Shown piece by piece: positions 44,596-53,669 of a DNA stretch of 64,000 nt. The position numbers and the translations under genes are program-made. The notes below the pieces were generated by a model. It made no database searches. It was not told the DNA's origin and saw nothing but the letters and a program-made list of their open reading frames with translations. This DNA comes from CAILUG01 sp903844415. Its GTDB lineage: Bacteria > Pseudomonadota > Gammaproteobacteria > Pseudomonadales > Pseudohongiellaceae. Positions within the stretch are counted from its first letter, which is position 1; every line of letters begins with the position of its first letter. The stretch is taken from NCBI GenBank assembly GCA_947477655.1, contig CANJTS010000009.1:62001-126000 (forward strand). Direction: 5' to 3'.

Positions 44596-44979
44596 ATGCC
44601 TAAGCAGCGCTCGACGCCCAACATATTCAGGACTCTAGGTGGAAGAATTCAGTGTGTTCAGTGCAAAGCCCAGTCAAAGCGCACTAAGGTTCAATGCAGA
44701 GCACCAGCAATGCGTGGGAAGCGGGTATGCAGAACGCATGGTGGGTTAAGCCGAGGGGCAACGTCACTCGAAGGCAGGCAACGCTGCATAGATGCCGTCA
44801 CTAAGCACGGCCGCGAGACCCGCAAAGTGCGAGCAGAGCGCAGTATAAAAATAGGTGAACTTCAGGAAATGGAGTACCTTGGCCGGGAGATTGGATTAAT
44901 ATCAGGCAGTAAAACGCGTGGGCCTAAGGTGAAGCTGCTTAGGGTATTGGGAATCGAGGCTTGCCACTTCAGATGCTAG
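44596..44979 (+). CDS. HGGxSTG-type small protein
   Basis: 127 aa, very basic. QCRAPAMRGKRVCRTHGGLSRGATSLEGRQRCIDAVTKHGRETRK matches the short HGGxSTG motif family, in which a C-x(n)-C-x2-H-G-G knuckle is followed by a conserved A-x3-H-G-x-x-T segment. Additional CVQC cysteines near residue 20 may complete a zinc site. Members are frequent in prophages and islands next to replication or packaging genes, function unknown. No clear ribosome site precedes ATG 44596, so the start is uncertain. The following 110 bases are non-coding. Confidence 0.65.
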   Translation: MPKQRSTPNIFRTLGGRIQCVQCKAQSKRTKVQCRAPAMRGKRVCRTHGGLSRGATSLEGRQRCIDAVTKHGRETRKVRAERSIKIGELQEMEYLGREIGLISGSKTRGPKVKLLRVLGIEACHFRC

Positions 44980-45089
44980 GCATAGACCGCTGACTGAAAT
45001 TGAAGGAAACTTTCTGGCTACAGCTTGCGGAACAAACCACGCTTGCTGTCTTAACTTTTTTCTGCGTTACACAAAATAGGTGATTCATC

Positions 45090-45602
45090 ATGACAGCAAG
45101 AATAGTGCTGAAGCGTTTTGTACCCAACCTCTTCGTGATAACACTTGCATTTTTATTGCTGTCATCATGCGCCACAACTCCTCAAGTATTAAGCGTCACC
45201 GGGGCAGATCGTGCGGCCGGAACAGTGGTGCTCAGCACAACTGCCGGCACTCTGCAGAGTTTGGTGGTCGACTTTGAACAAAGCGGTAGGATCGCAGCAC
45301 AAAGCTGTAAGGCTTGGGGCTATAACGGTGCAAGGGCATTAGGAGGTTATCAAAGAGCTTGTAACGAAACCAGCTTTACAGGATCAGGTGAATGCATAGT
45401 TTATAGGTACAACTACACGTACCAGTGTGCGGGCTCTCCTACAGCAACTCTCAACGTTACAAATACCGAAAGCCCCACGCAAAACAAACAAAATGGCGCA
45501 CAGTTAGTCGAAGACTTAAACCAGCTGCAACGGCTACATGACGCTGGCACTCTTTCCGACGAAGAGTTCAACGGAGCAAAACGCAGGCTCTTGGGCCTCT
45601 GA
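45090..45602 (+). CDS. YecR-like lipoprotein with C-terminal SHOCT domain
   Basis: 170 aa. A lipoprotein signal ends in LLLSSC with Cys27 as the acylated residue. Residues about 38-85 (VTGADRAAGTVVLSTTAGTLQSLVVDFEQSGRIAAQSCKAWGYNGARALGG) resemble YecR-like lipoproteins. The last ~32 residues (LVEDLNQLQRLHDAGTLSDEEFNGAKRRLLGL) are a clear SHOCT domain, an oligomerisation module. AGGTGATT lies upstream as ribosome site. An envelope lipoprotein on a CRISPR-bearing island could alter the surface or exclude phages, but that is speculation. Confidence 0.7.
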   Translation: MTARIVLKRFVPNLFVITLAFLLLSSCATTPQVLSVTGADRAAGTVVLSTTAGTLQSLVVDFEQSGRIAAQSCKAWGYNGARALGGYQRACNETSFTGSGECIVYRYNYTYQCAGSPTATLNVTNTESPTQNKQNGAQLVEDLNQLQRLHDAGTLSDEEFNGAKRRLLGL

Positions 45603-45701
45603 TGATGGAACGCCTTCATTTTTTAATGTAGCAATTTGTGTGTGCCGGCCAATGTCCGGTGTGTACGAATCGCCCATGCCTTTCCTTTGCACATCTATTT
45701 G

Positions 45702-45730
45702 GTGTGACACATTAGTGAGAGGTGTTACAT
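45702..45730. promoter_or_regulatory. Possible operator upstream of the cas operon
   Basis: GTGTGACAC (a 9-bp palindrome) and GTGTTACAT begin exactly 20 bp apart within the 269-base gap (45603-45871) before cas3. Two similar TGT-N-ACA boxes two helical turns apart suggest a dimeric regulator site. No further structure was recognised in this gap. Confidence 0.3.
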
Positions 45731-45871
45731 GGTTCCTATAGACTTCGCTTTGTATTGTGTTTGCAATGATGCTTTCAACTCGGGTAATAGTTGAAGTAAA
45801 CGACTGCTTCGGATCATGGTCTGGAGGGGTTGGGGTTGGAGAGGGTTCAATAACAAAAAGTGTGATTAGCA

Positions 45872-48526
45872 ATGGATTATTCAGAGTTTTTTAAGCAAGC
45901 AACCGGCTGGCCTGAGCCACAAGGCTGGCAATCTGAACTGATAGAATCTTCTCCTGAATCTCGCCTTATTCGGATACCAACAGGGTTTGGTAAGACCTTG
46001 GGTGTGTTATTGGCGTGGCTCTGGCACCGCCACCAGAAAAATGATGAAGACTGGCCGAGACGATTGGTCTGGTGTCTGCCAATGCGGGTATTGGTTGAGC
46101 AGACCATTGATGAAACTGAGGCAGTTCTTGATCGCCTGGGTATAAGGTGGGACGAAAAATCAGGGCATGAAGGAAAAGTGGGAGTACATGCACTGATGGG
46201 CGGTGTCGATGCAGGAGATTGGCACTTGCACCCGGAACGATCAGCAGTACTGATTGGCACACAGGATATGCTGCTGTCTCGCGCGTTGAATCGGGGCTAT
46301 GGTGCCGCACGCGCACGTTGGCCAATGGAGTTCGGCTTGCTCAATCAGGACTGCCTGTGGGTTATGGACGAAGTCCAGTTGATGGATGTCGGGCTGGCAA
46401 CATCGGGTCAGATGCAAGTCTTCCGGGAACAGGATAGGCAAACAGGTAAAAGCTACCGCCCTTGTCGCACCTGGTGGATGAGTGCAACACTCCAGCGCTC
46501 ATGGCTGACAAAGAGCCCGGAAACAACGGCGATTGCAAAGATGCTATCGCAGACAGACATCCCCCCTCCGTCCCGCGTGGGTCACCTTTGGACTGACGTC
46601 AGCAAACCCGTTCGACTTGTACCCGTCCAGAATGACAAAGCAATTGCAGATATTGCAGCGCAGGCGCACCTAACTGGAGAAAGAGGCAAGCTCGGACCAA
46701 CGCTATTGGTTCTGAATAGAGTAGATAACGCGGTTGCAGTTTACGAAGCATTAACCAGGAACAAGGAGCTGCAAGGCACAGATATCCGTCTGATTCACAG
46801 TCGTTTCCGTCCCCAGGAACGTGTGAACTGGCGACAGAACTTTCTAAACCGGGCCGCGTGTGCTCCCGGCACTGATCGCATTATTGTAGCAACACAGGTA
46901 GTCGAGGCGGGTGTCGATATGTCTGCTGCGGTACTGGTCACTGCCCTTGCACCTTGGCCAAGTCTGGTGCAGCGTTTTGGTCGAGCGGCCCGCTGGGGTG
47001 GCAAAGCGGATATTATTGTTGTCGATCAAGAACCCAAGGATGACAAAGCCGCTGCACCCTACAGCAAAGACGAACTTGATGCAGCACGCAAAGCACTGGA
47101 TCACCTCAACGAGGTTTCCCCATTACACCTTGAAGCTTTTGAAGAGTCACATCAAGACTTGCTACCTTCACTCTATCCATACAATCCCAAGACACTGTTA
47201 TTACGACATGAGGTAGACGAGTTATTTGATACTACTCCAGACCTCTCCGGTGCCGATGTTGATATCAGCCGCTTCATTCGCTCTGGGGATGAACGTGATC
47301 TGCAGGTGTTCTGGCATCCCGTGGAGAAAGACACTTACCCTGATCGAAAACTGCGCCCAGGCAGAGCAGCTTTATGTAATGTCCCTTTTCTAAAAGCGCG
47401 TGATTGGCTATGTGGAAAAGAGTCGGCAACAGCAAAAGCACCTCGCTTGAAACTTGCCATGCGCGCCTGGGTATGGGATTGGCTGGAAGGAATCTGGCGG
47501 CGGGTAGAACGACGTGATTTATATCCGGGCCAAACGGTTTTAGTGGCAACTGATTGCGGCGGTTATATTGAGCTTGCTGGTTGGTCGCCAGACAGCAAAC
47601 AAACAGTAACGCCGGTTACGCTGCCTAAACTTCCCAGTGATGAAGAAGCTGATGCAAGCGAGAATGACGAAAGCCTGAGTGCCTACCCTTGGCAAACTAT
47701 TGCTGTACACGGCGCAACAGTGGGGCGCATGGCAGCTGACATCGCCTCTATTCTGCTGCCGGACAAGACCAAGCTGCTTGACCTTGCAGGCCGTTGGCAT
47801 GATGCAGGCAAAGTCCATGAGGCGTTTCAGAATTCTATTCAAACGACACAACGTCCAGCACGCCATGATCTGGCGAAAGCCCCTGCTGATGCCTGGGTTA
47901 AAGGGCGCAAACTCTACGCAATGCTAGACGGTCATCATCGCCCCGGTTTCCGGCATGAACTTGCCAGCACCTTGGCATTGTTTGCAGTACTACGCCGGCA
48001 CAACCCGCAACATCCTGCGTTGCTTGGTCCATGGCAGGAATTTTTTGCGGTAGCCGGAATAGCATCACAAATTTTGTCAGCATCAGCCAGTACGCCCAAT
48101 CCTCTTGAACAAGAAATCATCGCGTTAAGCGCGAATGATTTTGATCTGCTGGCCTATCTGGTGTGTTCGCATCACGGCAAAGTGCGAGTAACGTGGCACG
48201 CCAGTCCTTTTGATCAGAAAGCAGCGGATGATCGTTTACGCATTCGCGGCATTCGCGATGGCGAGACTTTACCAGCAGTTTTACTGGCAATGGTGGACGG
48301 TACCTATAGTGAATTACCCTCAAGCCTGATGAACCTCGCCCCATCTGCTGTTGGTTTAAGCCCTTCCACCGGGCGCGGCTGGACAGAACGTGTTCTCAAC
48401 CTACTGAAACGCCACGGTCCATTCACGCTAGCTTGGCTGGAAGCACTGCTGCGCGCTGCCGATCAACGTGCTTCACGCCTGCCTATAAATGATCCATTGC
48501 TTGAGATCAAAGAGGAAGCCCCATGA
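45872..48526 (+). CDS. cas3: Type I-G CRISPR-associated helicase-nuclease Cas3 (helicase-HD)
   Basis: 884 aa. The helicase comes first: Walker A in RIPTGFGKTLG (about 35-44), DEVQ box at 166-169 (WVMDEVQLM), motif III SATLQ, motif V VATQVVEAGVDMS and motif VI QRFGRAARW. The HD nuclease is C-terminal, with LAGRWHDAGKVHEAFQ near residue 640 and later GHHRPGFRHE and CSHHGK histidines. Helicase-then-HD order is characteristic of type I-G (former I-U), unlike the N-terminal HD of most type I Cas3. It degrades target DNA recruited by Cascade. Its stop overlaps csx17 in ATGA. Confidence 0.95.
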   Translation: MDYSEFFKQATGWPEPQGWQSELIESSPESRLIRIPTGFGKTLGVLLAWLWHRHQKNDEDWPRRLVWCLPMRVLVEQTIDETEAVLDRLGIRWDEKSGHEGKVGVHALMGGVDAGDWHLHPERSAVLIGTQDMLLSRALNRGYGAARARWPMEFGLLNQDCLWVMDEVQLMDVGLATSGQMQVFREQDRQTGKSYRPCRTWWMSATLQRSWLTKSPETTAIAKMLSQTDIPPPSRVGHLWTDVSKPVRLVPVQNDKAIADIAAQAHLTGERGKLGPTLLVLNRVDNAVAVYEALTRNKELQGTDIRLIHSRFRPQERVNWRQNFLNRAACAPGTDRIIVATQVVEAGVDMSAAVLVTALAPWPSLVQRFGRAARWGGKADIIVVDQEPKDDKAAAPYSKDELDAARKALDHLNEVSPLHLEAFEESHQDLLPSLYPYNPKTLLLRHEVDELFDTTPDLSGADVDISRFIRSGDERDLQVFWHPVEKDTYPDRKLRPGRAALCNVPFLKARDWLCGKESATAKAPRLKLAMRAWVWDWLEGIWRRVERRDLYPGQTVLVATDCGGYIELAGWSPDSKQTVTPVTLPKLPSDEEADASENDESLSAYPWQTIAVHGATVGRMAADIASILLPDKTKLLDLAGRWHDAGKVHEAFQNSIQTTQRPARHDLAKAPADAWVKGRKLYAMLDGHHRPGFRHELASTLALFAVLRRHNPQHPALLGPWQEFFAVAGIASQILSASASTPNPLEQEIIALSANDFDLLAYLVCSHHGKVRVTWHASPFDQKAADDRLRIRGIRDGETLPAVLLAMVDGTYSELPSSLMNLAPSAVGLSPSTGRGWTERVLNLLKRHGPFTLAWLEALLRAADQRASRLPINDPLLEIKEEAP

Positions 48527-50808
48527 TTCTTCATCGCCTCAATGGTTGTTCTCCTACACCTCTAGCGCATTATCTTAAGGCCTTGGGAATTCTGCGTCTG
48601 GTTACCGAACAGGCTGACCCGGAGGCACGAGGGTGGTGGGAGGGAGAGCATTTTTTGTTTGCATCTAACTTGGATGAAGATGGGTTGGTCGCGTTTTTTC
48701 TCAATAATTATGCCCCGACTTCTCTGGCATCCCCTTGGAACAAAGGCTCAGGCTTCTATTACAACAATGATGTTGGTTTGACGCCAATAGAACACTCTAC
48801 GGCCAGCAGATTTAAACCGCTGCGCGAAGGCATCAAAGCAGGCAGGTTACTGCTTGATGAAATAACGCAAGCAGATCGTGAAGTGAGAGCAATCAAGAAT
48901 GAAACAAAGGCCAAGCAGGGGATGACCATTGCACAGAAAGGGGAGTTGAAAAAAATCAAAGAATCAGACGTATACAAGAAGCGTTTGGCAGAAACTGAAA
49001 AGAATTTCAAATCACTCAAAGCGATGCTTGTCCCGGATCTTCGACTTGCTTGGCGCGGGCCCCACCGCGAATGGATGGATGCAGCAGTAGTGCTTGAAAG
49101 TGACGGCTCCGCAAAATTTCCATCCTTGCTTGGAACTGGAGGAAACGATGGAAGACTGGACTTTACCAATAACTATTTCCAGCGCCTTAACGAGATATTC
49201 GATCTTTCTCACTCCGAAGGCGAAGCTAGAGAACCTGCATCAGCATGGTTCAGACAGGGTTTGTTTGGTAAACCAGCACAAGTGTTAACGGTTGGATTAG
49301 CCGTAGGGCAGTTTGCCCCCGGAAGCGCAGGCGGTCCGAATGCTACCACTGGCCCTGATGGCAAAAGCCAGCTCAATCCAGTGGACTTTGTCTTAATGCT
49401 AGAAGGGACTCTTTTATTTACTGCTGCGGCCACACGACGACTGGACAGCAAGCAACCCAATCGTGCCTCAGCACCTTATGCTATCAGTGGTCAGAGTGCT
49501 GGTTATCCCAGTGCAGCCGAATCGGATGAAAGTGCGCGAGGTGAACAATGGATGCCCTTGTGGTCACAACCGCTGACTTTGGGCGAACTTCGACATGTGT
49601 TCGCAGAAGGCCGCGCTCAACTCGGTAGTGTTACTGCAAGCGAACCCCTTGATTTAGCGAGAGCGATAGCACGGCATGGAATGGCACGGGGAATTACAGC
49701 GTTCCAACGATATGGCTATATCGAACGCAATGGACAATCCAATCTGGCAGTCCCGCTTGGACGCTTTGTGGTTGCAGAACGAATTTCACCACGGTTGACC
49801 TGCATCGATGATCTCGATGCCTGGCTGCAACGTTTACGCAGAGAAGCCCGTTCCAAGAATGCACCAGCGCGCCTCAAGCAAGCAGAACGTCGTTTAGCTG
49901 ATTCACTCTTTGCAGTAGCCCAACACCCAGATGAACCATCCCGCTGGCAAGCAGCTCTACTCTGCATGGCAGACATAGAAGCAATACAAATTACCGGCAG
50001 CGGATACGGTGCTGGCCCAATCCCGCGTCTGCGGCCAGAGTGGGTAGCCGCGGCAGATGACAGTACACCCGAATTCCGTCTTGCCGTGGCATGCGCGCTT
50101 CAAGCAACCCAATTTAGACGTACAGGGTCGGTAGTAGGTTCAGTTCGCCAGCATTGGCTGCCTCTGGACGGGACGCGTTACAATGTATCAGGCACTGGTG
50201 CTCAAGCACGCCTGCGAACCGGCGCAGATTGTGTCATGCACGGTCGTAACGGGGTGGATGACGCAATTGCCTTGATCCAGCGTCGCCTTATCAATGCCGC
50301 TCAACGTGGTGAACGTCGGTTGCCTTTAGTAGCGGCCTATCGGGCAGTGGCATCAACAAGTGATCTTGCCCTTTTTATTTCCGGGGAGGTCGATGCTGAT
50401 CGCACGCTGCAACTGGCACGGGCATTGATGGCACTGGATGTGGAGGCATGGGCCAAGATGCCGTGTCCACCCAAAACCGTATACTCCAATAAAGTGCCAG
50501 ACGATGCGTGGCTCGTTATTCGACTAGCCTTGCTACCGTGGCCTTTTCCGGATGGTCGCCGGATTGGAGTTGATCCTGCCATTGTGCGCCGTCTTGTCAG
50601 CGGTGATGCTGCCTCCGCTGTCGAACTTGCCCGTCGTCGTCTGCGTGCAGCAGGGTTTGCCACTACTGTAAGAACTGGAACCGTTCCGGAAGAACTTGCC
50701 AAACTATGGGCTGCTGCACTGGCCTTCCCGATAACTCCCAAAACGGCAGCTCGTTTTGCCGAACGTCTTGATCCCAACTTTATACTTACCAAGGAGACTG
50801 CCGCATGA
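48523..50808 (+). CDS. csx17: Type I-G Cascade large subunit Csx17 (Cas8g)
   Basis: 761 aa. The N-terminus MILHRLNGCSPTPLAHYLKALGILRLVTEQ is the family hallmark. It is the large subunit of the I-G effector, expected to recognise the PAM and help recruit Cas3. A lysine-rich helical stretch (about 110-160, AIKNETKAKQGMTIAQKGELKKIKESD) may be a coiled coil. Translational coupling is seen on both sides (ATGA with cas3, ATGA with csb1). Function follows from locus context and family knowledge. Confidence 0.93.
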   Translation: MILHRLNGCSPTPLAHYLKALGILRLVTEQADPEARGWWEGEHFLFASNLDEDGLVAFFLNNYAPTSLASPWNKGSGFYYNNDVGLTPIEHSTASRFKPLREGIKAGRLLLDEITQADREVRAIKNETKAKQGMTIAQKGELKKIKESDVYKKRLAETEKNFKSLKAMLVPDLRLAWRGPHREWMDAAVVLESDGSAKFPSLLGTGGNDGRLDFTNNYFQRLNEIFDLSHSEGEAREPASAWFRQGLFGKPAQVLTVGLAVGQFAPGSAGGPNATTGPDGKSQLNPVDFVLMLEGTLLFTAAATRRLDSKQPNRASAPYAISGQSAGYPSAAESDESARGEQWMPLWSQPLTLGELRHVFAEGRAQLGSVTASEPLDLARAIARHGMARGITAFQRYGYIERNGQSNLAVPLGRFVVAERISPRLTCIDDLDAWLQRLRREARSKNAPARLKQAERRLADSLFAVAQHPDEPSRWQAALLCMADIEAIQITGSGYGAGPIPRLRPEWVAAADDSTPEFRLAVACALQATQFRRTGSVVGSVRQHWLPLDGTRYNVSGTGAQARLRTGADCVMHGRNGVDDAIALIQRRLINAAQRGERRLPLVAAYRAVASTSDLALFISGEVDADRTLQLARALMALDVEAWAKMPCPPKTVYSNKVPDDAWLVIRLALLPWPFPDGRRIGVDPAIVRRLVSGDAASAVELARRRLRAAGFATTVRTGTVPEELAKLWAAALAFPITPKTAARFAERLDPNFILTKETAA

Positions 50809-51809
50809 GTATCAATCTTTCCTCGCTGAACACGAAACCCCGCCTGCTGTTTGAAATTCCGCTAGCGCCTATCCAAGGCCAACGTTTTCAGCCTACCGGC
50901 TTCCCTGGCTTGGGCGCAGCCACTTTTCAGACCAGCAAAGGCCAATGCTTACTGGTGGAAAGCGCGCAAAGCATGGCGAACCGGCTTGAGTTAACCGTGT
51001 GGGATGAAGTAAACCAAGATGTAAAGAAAGAATTGATAGGCTTGTCGCATGTGAAGGTAATTAGAAAAGGCGAATTCCTGACTGACACAATTTTGGAAGC
51101 GCACAGAATCAACAGCCCATACATTTTAGCAGGTAAAGACAAGACATTTATAGATCAGCTCAAAGTCGAATTAGGCGGACTGGAAGAAGGTCCAATTGAC
51201 AGACGCAAATTGACAGAGACTTTGCTCAAATTTGATGTGGGCGCGTTATTGCATGGCGTATTTCTTGCGAAAAAAGAACTTGCTGGCGGTCGTTTTAAAT
51301 TATCTCGCACCTTGTCAGCGTTCATTGAAGCTGATGGAGTACGTGTTGCAGCATCAGGTGGTGTAAAAAATGATCATGTCAATCCGCAAGGTGAGGCAAA
51401 AAGCGGCTTCGGCAATGTACCTTATGCCCGTGATGAATTTACCGCGGACAAAGTGACCTTGTACGTCAACTTGGATCTCTCGCAGATTCGCGGTTATGGG
51501 CTGGGAGCGGAAGTTGAAAAATTACTTTTCCTTCTCGCGCTTTATAAAGTACGTGCAGTGGTAGAAGGAAACCTGCGTTTGCGAACTGCTTGTGACTTTA
51601 AACTAGCAACGGATGCGGTCAACGCGAGTAGCCCGCAAGGCTTTGCATTACCTGCATTAGCTGAACTTGTTGCTGAACTTACGTCAGCAATCAAAAGTTG
51701 TGCTGGCAAGATGAAGGTTACCGAAGTTACGTTCGACGATGAATTGAAGAAAGGCAAGGACGACAAAGAAGCTGAAGCCGATGACAACGAAGACCAGTCA
51801 GAGGGCTAA
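50805..51809 (+). CDS. csb1: Type I-G Cascade backbone RAMP Csb1 (Cas7g)
   Basis: 334 aa RAMP-fold protein of the GSU0053/Csb1 family. NTKPRLLFEIPLAPIQGQRFQPTGFPGLGAATFQ opens the family. KFDVGALLHGVFLAKKELAGGRFKLSRTLSAFIEADGV and GYGLGAEVEKLLFLLALYKVRAVVEGNLRLRTACDF are central conserved blocks. It polymerises on the crRNA spacer. The acidic C-terminus (KKGKDDKEAEADDNEDQSEG) is variable in the family. Confidence 0.93.
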   Translation: MSINLSSLNTKPRLLFEIPLAPIQGQRFQPTGFPGLGAATFQTSKGQCLLVESAQSMANRLELTVWDEVNQDVKKELIGLSHVKVIRKGEFLTDTILEAHRINSPYILAGKDKTFIDQLKVELGGLEEGPIDRRKLTETLLKFDVGALLHGVFLAKKELAGGRFKLSRTLSAFIEADGVRVAASGGVKNDHVNPQGEAKSGFGNVPYARDEFTADKVTLYVNLDLSQIRGYGLGAEVEKLLFLLALYKVRAVVEGNLRLRTACDFKLATDAVNASSPQGFALPALAELVAELTSAIKSCAGKMKVTEVTFDDELKKGKDDKEAEADDNEDQSEG

Positions 51810-51812
51810 GCA

Positions 51813-53486
51813 GTGCTCACATTGCTGATTCGTTTTCCTGGTAAACGTTACCATGCCACCCCTTGGGGAAGTCATGTGAACGAAGGGCAGATTGAATGGC
51901 CACCTTCGCCATGGCGCTTGTTGCGAGCATTGTTGGCGACCGGCTATGCCAAACTTGATTGGCCCTCGGAAGAGCCGCCGCTACTCGCACGTACACTGAT
52001 CGAAAAATTGGCTAGTGTATTGCCGAGTTATTGCTTGCCTCCTGTAAGCGGTGCTCACAGTCGCCACTACATGCCACTTACGGTATTTGATAAAGGTCGC
52101 GAGAAGACCGCGCTGGTTTTTGATACTTGGGCGCAAGTTAATGAAGGAACGCTTGCAGTAGAGTGGGACATCCAACTTACTAGCCAAGAACAAAGTTTGC
52201 TTGAGCATTTGACTGAGAATCTTGGTTACCTTGGTCGGGCAGAAAGTTGGGTATCTGCCCATATTGCTGTTGATGCTGCTAAGGTCGGTGAGTTACAAAA
52301 CACTCAGAGCTTTAAGGACTTAGTACAGGTGAAACAGTCGCCCAACGCTTTTCCTTGTGCTGGAGCTGCTCACCCAGGTACTGGCTGGGAACAAGTCGCG
52401 TTATTAGCTCCAACTTCCGCTTCCGATTACGCGAATTGGCGCGAAACATCGGTCAATCAAGCTTTTGTGAAACTAACTGAGATAGATCTTGCCAAGAAAA
52501 AGCCCTCCCAGAGTGAGTTGAAGAAAATCACTTCGGTCCAAGAGAGTTATCCAGCAAGTCTTATTCAATGTTTGCAGGTTCAAACAGACTGGCTGCAAAA
52601 ACTGGGCTGGAGCCAACCGCCAGGTAGCCAGAAAGTATTGTATTGGCGTCGCACCGATGCACTTGAGGCGGCAGCACCAAGTCCAAAATGGAATCATGTT
52701 AAAGCGCCTCCAGTGCAGGCGATGTTACTGGCAATGGCAACAAGCAGCGGTAATGACCATGCTCTACCGAAAATAACCCGAACGTTGCCACAAGCCGAAT
52801 TGCTGCATCGCGCCCTCAATGCCAATGCTACGCGTATATCCGGACATTCAGTTGTACTCAGTGGCTGTGATAGCGAACGCAAACCCTTGCAGAGACCTCA
52901 TCAGCATGCGCATTTACTGCACCTTGATTTGGATAACGATGGACATCTGGATCATGTGTTGATCTGGGCCCCAATGGGCCTTGATGGCGATGCCCAAGCA
53001 GCAATTCGTTCAGTCCGGCGTACGTTTACTAAAGGTGGAGCTGCTCCCTTACGCCTTGCCATCGCCGCCAGCGGTTCGCTTGATGAGATGTTGGGCTTGC
53101 AAGGACCTTTTGGTCAAAACTTGGGGCAACTGTTTATGCCAGCGCATACCTGGCGTTCGCTTACGCCATTTGTCCCGCCGCGCTACCTGAAAAACAATGG
53201 ACGCAACACCTTGGAAGGCCAAATTTTTGCAGAGTTCGAATCCCGCAATCTATCGCTACCGACAAGTGTAAGTGTGTTGGATTTAAAAGAAGATCCGGGG
53301 TTGTTGCATCATCGCCACTTCGTACGGACCCGCCGCTTCGGCCCGGCACCGCCCGTTGATTGCGGGTATGTCTTAGAGCTCCACTTCAATAAAGCTGTTA
53401 GTGGGCCACTTGCTTTGGGTTATGGTAGCCACTATGGATTGGGAGTCTTTTCCTCACACTTTACTGATAAACCGATGAAAACATGA
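51813..53486 (+). CDS. csb2: Type I-G RAMP Csb2 (Cas5-Cas6 fusion)
   Basis: 557 aa, GTG start three bases after csb1. The N-terminal Cas5-like RAMP begins MLTLLIRFPGKRYHATPWGSHVNEGQIEWPPSPWRLLRALLATGY, the GSU0054 family signature. The C-terminal half is the Cas6-like RAMP, with HAHLLHLDLDNDGHLDHVLIWAPMG and the late glycine-rich GPLALGYGSHYGLGVF typical of RAMP ends. It should process pre-crRNA at the repeat hairpin and hold the 5' handle. Confidence 0.92.
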   Translation: MLTLLIRFPGKRYHATPWGSHVNEGQIEWPPSPWRLLRALLATGYAKLDWPSEEPPLLARTLIEKLASVLPSYCLPPVSGAHSRHYMPLTVFDKGREKTALVFDTWAQVNEGTLAVEWDIQLTSQEQSLLEHLTENLGYLGRAESWVSAHIAVDAAKVGELQNTQSFKDLVQVKQSPNAFPCAGAAHPGTGWEQVALLAPTSASDYANWRETSVNQAFVKLTEIDLAKKKPSQSELKKITSVQESYPASLIQCLQVQTDWLQKLGWSQPPGSQKVLYWRRTDALEAAAPSPKWNHVKAPPVQAMLLAMATSSGNDHALPKITRTLPQAELLHRALNANATRISGHSVVLSGCDSERKPLQRPHQHAHLLHLDLDNDGHLDHVLIWAPMGLDGDAQAAIRSVRRTFTKGGAAPLRLAIAASGSLDEMLGLQGPFGQNLGQLFMPAHTWRSLTPFVPPRYLKNNGRNTLEGQIFAEFESRNLSLPTSVSVLDLKEDPGLLHHRHFVRTRRFGPAPPVDCGYVLELHFNKAVSGPLALGYGSHYGLGVFSSHFTDKPMKT

Positions 53487-53669
53487 ATCATCAATAGTTT
53501 CTCAACCGGATTTTCGTAGAGTGTCCACCGGATATTCGGCACGCTCACTTGGAACGCTTTCTCTTCTCTATCGTTTATCGTGAGAAAGAAGGCACAACCC
53601 AGGGCGTCGCGGTTGCCTATCACCGAAGGCGACCACAATACTGGTACTAAAAAAGCTGAGTACACTCTC
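53487..53669. other. 183-base gap inside the cas operon
   Basis: This gap separates effector genes from adaptation genes, while all other junctions in the operon overlap or are 3 bases apart. It could hold a second promoter for cas4-1/cas2. A GTTTC...CCGG...TTT stretch near 53498 matches the first 17 bases of the CRISPR repeat at 12 positions, which is weak. No gene was supported. Confidence 0.5.

Noticed and set aside
45538..45741. Small frame overlapping the end of the lipoprotein gene
   Set aside because: Out of frame with the SHOCT domain and without motif or ribosome site.
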